Below, piece by piece: positions 26,384-34,152 of a stretch of DNA of 52,171 nucleotides; position 1 is the first letter of the stretch; each line of letters begins with the position of its first letter. Location: contig CAYXSV010000017.1 of NCBI GenBank assembly GCA_964468355.1, positions 1 to 52,171 on the forward strand, written 5' to 3'. The notes under the pieces are model-generated. The model searched no databases. It had not been told where the DNA came from and was given only the letters and a program-made list of their open reading frames with translations. Source of the DNA: CAYSLZ01 sp964468355 (GTDB taxonomy: Bacteria; Patescibacteriota; Microgenomatia; UBA12405; JAHJSD01). A program made the position numbers and the translations under genes.

Positions 26384-28168
26384 CTAATTTTTGATGTCTT
26401 TAAGGGTTAGATTGTAGGCGTGGGAGAATTGCTGCCAAGAACATCGGCATTTACCGGCAAGATGAACGATATCTGGAATAACTTTGTCATTTTCAATATG
26501 AGCGGTCCATATTTTTAAGCGTTTTTTTTCATTGTTAATGTTGATCGTTGTATAGGCGCCGGGCCAAGGATTAAACGCACGAATTTTATTAATAATTTGT
26601 TCGGAAGATTTTGACCAATCAATTTTGGCTTCTTTTTTTTCAACTTTTTCAGCGTAAGTTGCTTGTGAATTATCTTGAGGAGTCATTACCCAAAATTGGC
26701 AATCTTCTGATTGATAAAGCTTAGTTAGTATTTTCACTAAAGGCCGGCTGGCGGATTTAAAAAGACGGTTGGTTAGCCGGCCGGTATTTTCTTGGTATTT
26801 AATTTTAACCTTTTTTTGAGTAATTATGGGTCCTGCATCCATTTTTTCGGTGAGTTTAAAAATTGTCCACCCGCTTGTTTTATTTCCTGATTCAATTGCT
26901 CGGATTGTTGGCGCTGCTCCCCGCCATTTTGGCAGTAATGATGGATGAATGTTTAAAATAATATTAAACCAGTTGAGCCAAGATTTTGGAATAATATTTC
27001 CGTATACAGCTACTATTCCCCAGTGAGGTTTAAATTTTATTTTTTGTTCTATTTTTTGCCGTGTTTTGAAATTCAATTTTTCTGGTTTGAAAACAGTTAA
27101 ATTTTGTTTTTTTGCATATTGGGCTAAGGGACAGGGTTGAACTTTTTGGCCTCGGCCGCATTCACGGTCTGGTTTGGTTACTACTCCACAAACGGGGATT
27201 TCAGAATTTAAAATTTCTTCTAAAACTATAATTGATTCCGAACTTGATCCGAAAAACAGTAACGGTTGTTTAAAAACTCCTTGTTTCCTTGATGGTGTGT
27301 GTTTGAGAATTAACTGCTTAGTGTTAGAAATTAACGAGCCGTCAATATCTTTACCTTTAATTAAAGCAGTAGGCCCAATAAAATTTGCCGGGGTTATAAT
27401 TTTATCACTTGGTTGGGCTAATTTTTCTAGTTTTTTATTTTCTTTTTCGTTTTTACCGATAATAATCAACCGATTTCCTTGCCAAAAATGCCGGCCGGTT
27501 TTTAATAATTTTGCTTCAGTGATATTTATGCTGTCAAGATGTTTTTTAAAATCAAAAACCTTGCTAGCAAACCCGGTTTCCGTAAGCATACAACCACCGC
27601 CGGGTTGAGGGAAAGATAAATTAAACTTTTCAGCTAATTCTAATTGTGTTTTTCTTGACCGCCCGTTGATGCCAAGCAATTTATCTCTATCTATCCATTC
27701 TTTTTTTTCCGGTAAAGTCTGATCCAGTTTTAAGGCGGAAAGAGGTCTAACTAACCGTTCATTTAGATCAGATTTTTCAGCAAGTAGTTTCATTGCTTGT
27801 TTGTTTTGTGAAAAAGGTCTTTGTCCAAGTACTTCTCCGGTGGCGACAAAATCAAAGTTTTGTTTTTTCATAACCTGCTTTGCTTTTTTAAGCATGATTA
27901 AATGACAATCAATACAGGGGTTTGCTCCTCCGCCAAGTCCGTATTTTGGTTCCTTTATCGCTTTTAAAAGTTCTTCTGTAATATCAATTACCTTGTAGGG
28001 TATTTTTAATTGTTTTGCCGCTTTAATTCCTTTTTGGCCACTAAAAAATACGCTTTTGAAAATAAGCGCTTTTACTTTAATCCCTTGTTTCTTAATTAAC
28101 AGCGCGGCTAAAATGGAGTCAAGTCCGCCCGAAACCAAACAGATTGCTTTAACATTAGTTTTGTTCAT
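26384..28168 (-). CDS. fmt: fusion: PP-loop tRNA thiouridylase-like domain + methionyl-tRNA formyltransferase
   Basis: 594 residues with two enzymes in one chain. Residues 1-215 form a PP-loop domain (SGGLDS motif, residues 14-19) with cysteines in NPCIDCH and GGGCMLT, like MnmA/ThiI-type tRNA sulfurtransferases. Residues about 215-290 resemble the NFACT-R-like RNA-binding module seen after such domains. Residues about 300-594 are methionyl-tRNA formyltransferase: FFGSSS start, formyl-folate site, catalytic Asn and His in NIHPSLLPKWRGAAP, Asp in MDAGPI, and a C-terminal OB-like region. Fmt formylates initiator Met-tRNA. The gene is divergent from, and 64 bp away from, the initiator tRNA gene. 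I have not seen this fusion commonly described. Confidence 0.85.
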   Translation of the reverse strand: MNKTNVKAICLVSGGLDSILAALLIKKQGIKVKALIFKSVFFSGQKGIKAAKQLKIPYKVIDITEELLKAIKEPKYGLGGGANPCIDCHLIMLKKAKQVMKKQNFDFVATGEVLGQRPFSQNKQAMKLLAEKSDLNERLVRPLSALKLDQTLPEKKEWIDRDKLLGINGRSRKTQLELAEKFNLSFPQPGGGCMLTETGFASKVFDFKKHLDSINITEAKLLKTGRHFWQGNRLIIIGKNEKENKKLEKLAQPSDKIITPANFIGPTALIKGKDIDGSLISNTKQLILKHTPSRKQGVFKQPLLFFGSSSESIIVLEEILNSEIPVCGVVTKPDRECGRGQKVQPCPLAQYAKKQNLTVFKPEKLNFKTRQKIEQKIKFKPHWGIVAVYGNIIPKSWLNWFNIILNIHPSLLPKWRGAAPTIRAIESGNKTSGWTIFKLTEKMDAGPIITQKKVKIKYQENTGRLTNRLFKSASRPLVKILTKLYQSEDCQFWVMTPQDNSQATYAEKVEKKEAKIDWSKSSEQIINKIRAFNPWPGAYTTININNEKKRLKIWTAHIENDKVIPDIVHLAGKCRCSWQQFSHAYNLTLKDIKN

Positions 28169-28174
28169 ACCCGA

Positions 28175-28183
28175 ATTATAACA
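28175..28183 (-). promoter_or_regulatory. extended -10 promoter of thiouridylase-Fmt fusion
   Basis: On the minus strand TG-T-TATAAT, ending 6 nt before the ATG at 28168. It lies back-to-back with the initiator tRNA promoter. Confidence 0.65.
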
Positions 28184-28192
28184 TCCGTTAAT

Positions 28193-28221
28193 TTGACTTT
28201 AGGTAGCGTAGAAAATATAAT
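28193..28221 (+). promoter_or_regulatory. promoter of initiator tRNA gene
   Basis: TTGACT (28193-28198), 17-bp spacer, TATAAT (28216-28221). The start is predicted near 28228, 5 nt before the tRNA. Confidence 0.7.
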
Positions 28222-28232
28222 AGAAACACTGA

Positions 28233-28305
28233 CGCGGGGTAGTGTACGGCAGCACGTGAGGCCCATAACCTCACAGACCAGGTTCGACTCCTGGCCCCGC
28301 AACCA
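28233..28305 (+). tRNA. initiator tRNA-Met (CAT)
   Basis: Full cloverleaf with acceptor CGCGGGG against CCCCGCA: position 1 C faces A72, the unpaired end that marks bacterial initiator tRNA. Anticodon CAT is at 28264-28266. The T-loop is TTCGACT, and A73 plus CCA are encoded (28302-28305). The D-loop is short, and the anticodon stem ends in two rather than three G-C pairs. It lies next to the formyltransferase gene, its natural enzyme partner. Confidence 0.93.
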
Positions 28306-28338
28306 AGAAAAACTCACTCCCGTTATAGGCCTGTCTCG

Positions 28339-28367
28339 TTGATAATCCTCAATAGGTATATTAAAAT
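28339..28367 (+). promoter_or_regulatory. promoter of tRNA-Ala and tRNA(CAT)
   Basis: TTGATA (28339-28344), 17-bp spacer, TAAAAT (28362-28367). The start is near 28374, ahead of the tRNA-Ala gene at 28390. Confidence 0.65.
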
Positions 28368-28389
28368 ATAAGTTACAGGTAAATTTAGA

Positions 28390-28463
28390 GGGCCCGTGGC
28401 TCAGTTGGCTAGAGCACCCGATTTGCATTCGGGAGGTCAGCGGTTCAAATCCGCTCGGGTCCA
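28390..28463 (+). tRNA. tRNA-Ala (TGC)
   Basis: Acceptor GGGCCCG pairs with CGGGTCC. Anticodon stem CCCGA/TCGGG has loop TTTGCAT, giving anticodon TGC. T-loop TTCAAAT and discriminator A at 28463. CCA is not encoded. The next tRNA starts 4 nt later. Confidence 0.95.
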
Positions 28464-28467
28464 CACA

Positions 28468-28540
28468 GGCGACGTAGCTCAGGAGTTAGAGCGCCGCTCT
28501 CATAACGCGGAGGTCGGTGGTGCGAGTCCACTCGTCGCCA
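28468..28540 (+). tRNA. tRNA (CAT), probably elongator Met; atypical T-loop
   Basis: Acceptor GGCGACG pairs with CGTCGCC. The D-arm GCTC/GAGC is regular. Anticodon CAT is at 28501-28503. The 5' half resembles elongator tRNA-Met more than lysidine-type tRNA-Ile2, but CAT alone cannot separate them. Two oddities: the T-loop reads TGCGAGT, with G in place of the invariant T55, and the anticodon stem has a T-C mismatch beside the loop. CCA is not encoded. Confidence 0.85.
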
Positions 28541-28549
28541 CTGAAATTT

Positions 28550-28894
28550 TTAGATGAAAAAAACATCCCACCATTGTTTCCAAACCGGCGATTCTTTTTC
28601 TTTTTCTTCAATTTTATTATTTTCTAAATCAGGTAATTCGGGCAAAACAAAAATAAAATCATTTTTATCAACTAGACCTAATTTTTCTCTAGCTTGCCGT
28701 CGAATATATTCTTCTGTTTGGTAATAATCTTTTTTCATTACTAGTTGTTTATTATCTTTTTCAAGCCGGTTTATATTTTCTCTTATTTCTTTGATTTCTT
28801 TTTTGACGTAGTACCAAGTTTTAACCCGCTGGGTGATATGACTTCCGATGATAACTAAAGGTATAATAATTAGAATTAGTTTTTTAAATGTCAC
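28550..28894 (-). CDS. FtsB/DivIC-like septum formation protein
   Basis: 114 residues: one N-terminal membrane helix (LILIIIPLVIIGSHI), a coiled coil (residues 28-60), then the EEYIRRQAREKLGLVDKNDFIFVLPE segment that is the signature of FtsB/DivIC proteins. It links the divisome core to peptidoglycan synthesis. The start codon is GTG at 28894. The acidic tail ends in a Trp-rich segment. It is divergent from xer and convergent with the tRNAs. Confidence 0.85.
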   Translation of the reverse strand: MTFKKLILIIIPLVIIGSHITQRVKTWYYVKKEIKEIRENINRLEKDNKQLVMKKDYYQTEEYIRRQAREKLGLVDKNDFIFVLPELPDLENNKIEEKEKESPVWKQWWDVFFI

Positions 28895-28923
28895 TTGTTA
28901 AAAATCCGCCCTTATGATATTAT
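28895..28923 (+). promoter_or_regulatory. promoter of xer
   Basis: TTGTTA (28895-28900), 17 bp, extended -10 TG-A-TATTAT (28915-28923), ending 8 nt before the ATG at 28932. The -35 directly abuts the GTG start of the divergent ftsB-like gene. Confidence 0.6.
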
Positions 28924-28931
28924 AAGTTGAT

Positions 28932-29795
28932 ATGGCGACTGATTTAAAAATTAATACAGCAATTGAAAAATTTGTTGATCACTTAAAAAGTTTAGACCGC
29001 TCCAGTAATACAATTGTAGCATACCGGGGAGATTTAGAACAATTTACAGAATATCTTCAGGAAGAAGAAATTTTGTCTGTCGACGAGATTGAATTTGAAC
29101 ATGTTAAGGGGTTTAAAGATCATCTCTCTAAGAAGGACTATACAGCAAAAACTATTTCTCGAAAATTGAATTCAGTAAAGAGTTTTTTTAGGTTTTTAGT
29201 TGAAGAAGGAGTAGTAGATCGCGATGTTTCCCGTCAGGTTAAGCACCCTAAAATAGAGAATGATCTGCCAAGAGTTTTAAAGCCGTTGGAATATAGGGCT
29301 TTAAGGGATGTTTGCCGTCATGATAAGCGTACTTTGGCGATTGTCGAGCTAATGCTTCAGTGTGGTTTAAGAATTAGTGAGGTAGCTAATTTAAAAATTC
29401 AAGATATTGGAGAAAATACGCTTAGGGTAAGTGCTTATGAAAGTCATCAAGGCCGAGAAATTCCACTTAACCGGGCAGCAAAAGAGGCAATTGACGACTA
29501 TATTGAAGAAAGAGGTACGGCTAGAAAAGACTACTTATTTATAACCAAAACCGGACGGCAGTTATTGGTTCGCAATATTCGAAGTATAATTAATCGATAT
29601 CTAGAAAAGGCCGGCCTTGAAGACGTTAAAGTAAATGACTTACGTAACACTTTTATAGTTGAACAGCTTTCGGCCGGAGTGCCTCTGGATGTTGTTGCTG
29701 ATGTTGTTGGTCATAAACGAATATCGACAACGGAAAGATATCTAAAACTAGTTGATAAAACAAAAGAAGAGGAAATTGAGCTTAAGGAACTTTAA
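28932..29795 (+). CDS. tyrosine recombinase, XerC/D-like
   Basis: 287 residues: an N-terminal SAM-like core-binding domain (residues 6-90) and a C-terminal catalytic domain. Arg I is R147 in CGLRISE, Arg II R238, His III H261 in GHKRIST and nucleophile Tyr Y270 in ERYL. The usual HxLR box reads NDLR, so the first His is Asn235, and no lysine is visible in the beta-hairpin just before EIPL. Xer proteins resolve chromosome dimers at dif; these substitutions may mean a lineage-specific variant or a different role. The stop overlaps that of the convergent VirD4-like gene by 4 nt. Confidence 0.85.
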   Translation: MATDLKINTAIEKFVDHLKSLDRSSNTIVAYRGDLEQFTEYLQEEEILSVDEIEFEHVKGFKDHLSKKDYTAKTISRKLNSVKSFFRFLVEEGVVDRDVSRQVKHPKIENDLPRVLKPLEYRALRDVCRHDKRTLAIVELMLQCGLRISEVANLKIQDIGENTLRVSAYESHQGREIPLNRAAKEAIDDYIEERGTARKDYLFITKTGRQLLVRNIRSIINRYLEKAGLEDVKVNDLRNTFIVEQLSAGVPLDVVADVVGHKRISTTERYLKLVDKTKEEEIELKEL

Positions 29796-32134
29796 GCCGC
29801 TGAACGATTTCTTATTTCTCTTTCAACTTCTTCTGCCGGTGTTCCATATTTAAGGACGCTTAACCGTTTAATTTTATCAGCAAGCTCAGGATTTCTTCTT
29901 TTTTTGTCAAGTTTCATGTTTTTTGTCGTGTTTAAAGAAAAAGGAGGAACCGGTTCATTATTAATCATTGTTTTAACATAAGCATGAAATCTTTCGATAT
30001 TAAGTAGGTCTTGCTCATCAAAAACTGGTTGATATTCACGGGCAAGATAGTTGGCATCAGTTACTCCAACGCGAAAAGAGAGTATTGTTCCAACATTTCC
30101 GAAAATCGCGTTTTTGACTTCTTCTTCCATTTGCCCAATAAATTGATTGGCGACAGTTAAGTTTAAGTGGTATTTTCTTGCCTCGGACAAAATTTGGGCA
30201 AAATCAGGTGTGGCAAAATTTTGAAACTCATCAACATAGAGATAAAAATCCCTCCTTTGTTCTTCAGGTATATCTTGTCGGCTCATTGCCGCCATCAATA
30301 ATCGCGGAATTAAAACTAAACCTAGGAAAGAGGCATTTTCTTCTCCAATTTTACCTTTAGCTAAATCTATAATTAGTATTTTACCTTCATCCATAACTTG
30401 GCGGAAATTAAAGGCCGACTTTGATTGGCCGATGATGTTTCTCATCATTTTATTGGTTACAAAACGACCAAATTTTGAGACGATGTAATCAAGTGTTTCC
30501 GATTTATGAAAATCGGAAGTGTGGGCAATTTGTTCAGTCCAGTATTCCCTAACAACCGGATCTTTTACTTTGGGAAGAATTTTTTTCAAATAAGGTCCAC
30601 CCGGATTTTGTAGTATTTTAACTACTTCCATAAAAGTAGCATTGTCAATGCTCATTGCTGTAAGCATTGCGTTTCTAACTGCATGTTCAAACCTGGGGCC
30701 GACAATTCCTGTTTTATACGGATCGTATAATTTGTACATTAAATTTATGACTGATGTGGCGACAAAGTATTTTTGGTCATCGGTTTTAGCTTCCAGTAAA
30801 TTTAAGCCCATAGGGCGCTCTGTATTTGAAGGATTGAAATAAATTACGTCTTCAGCTCTTTCCGGGGGGATATATTCAAGGATCTGTTCGGCTAAATCAT
30901 GTACGTCGATTAAACAAACTCCTCTGCCGGCATTGATATCTTGGATCATCATTTCTTTCATTAATTCCGTTTTACCGGTTCCTGTTTTACCTACAATGTA
31001 AAAATGGCGTTGGCGGTCAGCGTTTTTGACATAAACAGGTTTTTCTGTTCCTCGGTAATAGCTCTTTCCTAAATAAAGACCTTTTTTAGGCAGATTTGGT
31101 GGAGGAGGAGCCGGTTTGGCCTTTAGCCAGTCAATATTAGGTGCTTCAACCGATTGATTTGGGAAATGAAAAAGTGACGCAACTTCTTCACTATTGAGTA
31201 TAGTTTGTCCGCCACGCCAAAAAATCGGCTGATAACGGTATAAAAAATCAATCATAAAGGAGTGTTTAAACCAGATTTTCTTAGAAGTAAGTCGATTCCA
31301 TGGAGAAGAAAATTGAGCAAAGCTGGAACTTATATTATTTAAATGTGATTCTGCTTGAGGCATATTATCCGAACAAACGACAATTCTAATTGTCGTTTCA
31401 AATCCCGGTTTATTGATTTTTGAATCTATTGCTTCTAAAGTTTCTGCATCGATTTTAAATTTTGCCTCTTCAGGATCGGCTTCTTGTTTTTTTGTTTCAC
31501 TGACATAATTTTTCCCCGACGATTTCCAATCACCTTCTGCCGGTGAAATTAATACTTGAATCGCCGCGCCTTCATTTTCATTTAGTTTTGCCATAGAAGC
31601 TGTAATTGATGATAATGGATCAGTTGATAAATCCTTGTAGGTTCTTAATGGGAAATACGGTTCTTTTTTTTGAATTAACCACTTGTAAGCAACTTTTCCT
31701 TCTTTATTAAAAATATTATATTCATCAGTCGGTTTAACTGCCGCATCGGGGTATCCGCCGTGGATTTGGTGTTCGACAAGATTTTGCATTTCTTTTGGGC
31801 AGCAGACAAAAAACTTGATTTCGCCATTTACAGCAACAATTTCGAAAGAAATATGAGGTTGTGTTTTAAGAAACATAAATTTACCTCCTTTTTTAATAGA
31901 ATAAAGAGAGGCAATTATTTGTTCCATGGCATCTATTTTGATTTCGTTATCCCTGGGAACCACAACTTGAAGCAAGACGAAATTAAGAGATTTTTCTTCC
32001 CTGTCTCTTGATCTCCACCAAATAATTAACCCGTAGGATAAAAAAGCCAGCCCCGCTACGGCACAAAGAAATACAATCCCGATTAAAGTATAGTGAGCGA
32101 CAGTATTGATTAGTTGATTAAAAACCTGGTCCAT
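29792..32134 (-). CDS. VirD4/TraD-like type IV secretion coupling ATPase
   Basis: 780 residues. One N-terminal membrane helix (IGIVFLCAVAGLAFLSYGLIIWW), a 330-residue domain typical of the Patescibacteria version, then the motor domain: Walker A GKTGTGKTEL (near residue 385), IDVHDLAEQILEYIPPERAEDVIYF, Walker B FYLYVDEFQNF, and sensor region LTVANQFIGQM. Such hexameric ATPases feed substrates to type IV secretion channels or drive pilus export. The 109-residue gene is immediately upstream (1-nt gap), probably coexpressed. Confidence 0.88.
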   Translation of the reverse strand: MDQVFNQLINTVAHYTLIGIVFLCAVAGLAFLSYGLIIWWRSRDREEKSLNFVLLQVVVPRDNEIKIDAMEQIIASLYSIKKGGKFMFLKTQPHISFEIVAVNGEIKFFVCCPKEMQNLVEHQIHGGYPDAAVKPTDEYNIFNKEGKVAYKWLIQKKEPYFPLRTYKDLSTDPLSSITASMAKLNENEGAAIQVLISPAEGDWKSSGKNYVSETKKQEADPEEAKFKIDAETLEAIDSKINKPGFETTIRIVVCSDNMPQAESHLNNISSSFAQFSSPWNRLTSKKIWFKHSFMIDFLYRYQPIFWRGGQTILNSEEVASLFHFPNQSVEAPNIDWLKAKPAPPPPNLPKKGLYLGKSYYRGTEKPVYVKNADRQRHFYIVGKTGTGKTELMKEMMIQDINAGRGVCLIDVHDLAEQILEYIPPERAEDVIYFNPSNTERPMGLNLLEAKTDDQKYFVATSVINLMYKLYDPYKTGIVGPRFEHAVRNAMLTAMSIDNATFMEVVKILQNPGGPYLKKILPKVKDPVVREYWTEQIAHTSDFHKSETLDYIVSKFGRFVTNKMMRNIIGQSKSAFNFRQVMDEGKILIIDLAKGKIGEENASFLGLVLIPRLLMAAMSRQDIPEEQRRDFYLYVDEFQNFATPDFAQILSEARKYHLNLTVANQFIGQMEEEVKNAIFGNVGTILSFRVGVTDANYLAREYQPVFDEQDLLNIERFHAYVKTMINNEPVPPFSLNTTKNMKLDKKRRNPELADKIKRLSVLKYGTPAEEVEREIRNRSAA

Positions 32135-32135
32135 T

Positions 32136-32465
32136 CTAATTTTTAAATTCTACTCTTTCAGGATTCATTTTTATTAAACGCATACACCATTCCGAAAGCC
32201 ATTTTACTGCTTCATCGACTTTTTGTTTTAAGCCAAAAATAATTTCTTCTTTATCCAGCGGCAGAGTAATTTTTGGTTTTTTTGCCGATGGGGCGGATAC
32301 TAATGGTTGTCCGGTTTGGTCGTCTATCACTGGTTTTGCTAAATATATATCGCCTTTTTCAACCCGTTCCAGCCAGCCAGAAATTTCTTTTGGCGGCTCA
32401 ATTTCAGTTTTTTTACGTTTAACCTCACCGTTTTCCCCAATTTCTAAACGTTCTTTTTGCAGCAT
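32136..32465 (-). CDS. small uncharacterised protein upstream of coupling ATPase
   Basis: 109 residues, charged, with no membrane helix. A proline-rich middle (PSAKKPKITLPLDKEEI) and a C-terminal amphipathic helix (LKQKVDEAVKWLSEWCMRLIKM) are visible. No named family is claimed. With a 1-nt gap to the coupling ATPase it is a likely accessory or adaptor. It has its own leaderless-type promoter. Confidence 0.65.
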   Translation of the reverse strand: MLQKERLEIGENGEVKRKKTEIEPPKEISGWLERVEKGDIYLAKPVIDDQTGQPLVSAPSAKKPKITLPLDKEEIIFGLKQKVDEAVKWLSEWCMRLIKMNPERVEFKN

Positions 32466-32471
32466 AATTTA

Positions 32472-32480
32472 AGTATAACA
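32472..32480 (-). promoter_or_regulatory. extended -10 promoter of 109-residue gene and coupling ATPase
   Basis: On the minus strand TG-T-TATACT, ending 6 nt before the ATG at 32465. It shares the exact 14-mer block with the ftsH promoter. Confidence 0.6.
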
Positions 32481-32490
32481 TAAGTAAAAG

Positions 32491-32511
32491 GCTAAGTGCT
32501 GAATGCTAGTG
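32491..32511 (+). repeat. GCTGAAN heptad tract near 32500
   Basis: Units GCTAAGT, GCTGAAT, GCTAGTG. As at the ftsH promoter, it begins a few nucleotides beyond the shared AGTATAACATAAGT block, in the place of a -35 element. Confidence 0.65.
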
Positions 32512-34152
32512 AAGTTCGGCTTTTTTTTCTTTTAAAAACGTGCTCCACGACTCGATGAATTCAACTAAACTTGAAAAGGGCATATCAACTAAAATAGTTA
32601 AAAATACGCTGACTATATTATATTCTCGCCATTTATTAGAAAGCCATTGTCCAAGTTTGGCTACCGGAACTGACAAAATATCAAGTATAAATTGCCAAAA
32701 ACCACGTTTTTCGTCAATGGTTAATTCTTTTGCCCGTTGTCTGATGATTAATCCGGCGAAAACGACCATTGATACATTTAAGGTATCGAGGATTAAAGAA
32801 GTTAAAGGAATTTTTGCCAGCCAGAACAACCAAAAAATAAAAACTATTGATCCAAGTGAAGTAATAGCGTATACCGTTTTAATGATTATATTTGAAACAA
32901 GTCCGCGTTGATGTGTTCGAAGCTCATAAACATCTTCTTCTTTTTGAGGGTAAACTACTTTTAATACTTCTTTGATTACCAAATTTAGATTTTCTTGGTC
33001 AGGAAGCTTAATTGCAATTACTAGTAAAAACATGACAAGGGTGGGAAGAAGTAAATCAATGGTTATTGCCAGCGGGCTAAATTCTCCGTAAACCAACTTT
33101 GCTATTGGAACTTCTACAATAAATAACGAAAGAGAACTGGCTACAAGGATTGACAGTGTGGAATAAATTGCCGCCCGGGTTAATCTGCCTTTTAAAGTTG
33201 ACAGCCGGTTGTTATATACCTCAGTAACCAATTTTTTTAATTTTTTGGGTTGAGAAATAGTTTTTTTAATTTCTTTTTCACTTTTAGACAATTTATTAAA
33301 TATATCTCCAATGATTAAAAAAACAGTGTCGTATTTTTCACATATTTTTCGAAATTCTGATGAATGTTGGTGATTTAAGTCATTTTCAAGATTATTTTTT
33401 ATTTCCAAGATGTTTTTAGTTATTTGGGAAACTAATTTTTTATTCGGTGTCAGCCATTGAGGATAATATACTTTAAGAAGATGATAGCTGATTATTGAAT
33501 TATCAAGATTGTAGAGTGTGCGGTGGGCGGCAATATAAGTTTGAATAATTTTTTCCTCAGGGCTCATAATCATACCTTTTCCTAAAAGAATTCTTTTGTT
33601 CAATGTTTCAGTCATAAAATTTAAAAGTAGGTTTTCTTTAGCCGGTTGATCTAAAGTTTCCTCAATTTCGCAGGCGCATATTTCTATTATCCAGGTATAA
33701 AAATTTATCCTTTCTTTAACCTTAACGGTATTAGCTAAAGGGCTGTTTTCTAAAACATAGATGTATTTTTCCAATATATCTTCTATTTCACTTATTCTTA
33801 TTCCGGGGATATTATTATTAAGAAAATGACCGCCGCGGATTAATTCAAGAACGAGGGGCTCAGCCATTTTTTGAGGATTAGCGTTAGGAAGAATGGAATA
33901 ATTCGATAATTCGCTGATTAATCTTCGTTTTAAAATTCTTTCAATAGCTGCCCGTCTAAGTAAATGTTCTTCTTTCCAATCGATAATTTTTCTGACTTTT
34001 TCGTATAACACTGCTACTTTGGAGGCAATTTCGTCAACATGGATGGCAGATACTTCACTTTTTATTTCAAGTTCTTCCAAGGCGGTAGAATAACTATCGA
34101 TTAAGTTTTCAAAACCAGGAGACAAATCCCTGCTTGTTTTGGTATTTTTCAT
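32506..34152 (-). CDS. uncharacterised multi-pass membrane protein
   Basis: 548 residues. The first 330 are soluble, helical and charged. Then come about four membrane helices in two pairs: around residues 333-355 and 368-390, then about 430-455 and 460-480. The tail contains hydrophobic stretches near LSVPVAKLG and VSVFLTILVDMPF. I do not recognise a family. It overlaps the flippase gene by 4 nt and precedes the coupling-ATPase genes, hinting at envelope transport. A separate leaderless-type promoter lies inside the flippase 3' end. Confidence 0.65.
   Translation of the reverse strand: MKNTKTSRDLSPGFENLIDSYSTALEELEIKSEVSAIHVDEIASKVAVLYEKVRKIIDWKEEHLLRRAAIERILKRRLISELSNYSILPNANPQKMAEPLVLELIRGGHFLNNNIPGIRISEIEDILEKYIYVLENSPLANTVKVKERINFYTWIIEICACEIEETLDQPAKENLLLNFMTETLNKRILLGKGMIMSPEEKIIQTYIAAHRTLYNLDNSIISYHLLKVYYPQWLTPNKKLVSQITKNILEIKNNLENDLNHQHSSEFRKICEKYDTVFLIIGDIFNKLSKSEKEIKKTISQPKKLKKLVTEVYNNRLSTLKGRLTRAAIYSTLSILVASSLSLFIVEVPIAKLVYGEFSPLAITIDLLLPTLVMFLLVIAIKLPDQENLNLVIKEVLKVVYPQKEEDVYELRTHQRGLVSNIIIKTVYAITSLGSIVFIFWLFWLAKIPLTSLILDTLNVSMVVFAGLIIRQRAKELTIDEKRGFWQFILDILSVPVAKLGQWLSNKWREYNIVSVFLTILVDMPFSSLVEFIESWSTFLKEKKAELH

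Noticed and set aside
28165..28464. Minus-strand ORF of 99 codons
   Set aside because: It runs antisense through the initiator tRNA and tRNA-Ala genes, whose cloverleaves are clear. Translated tRNA complements explain the protein.
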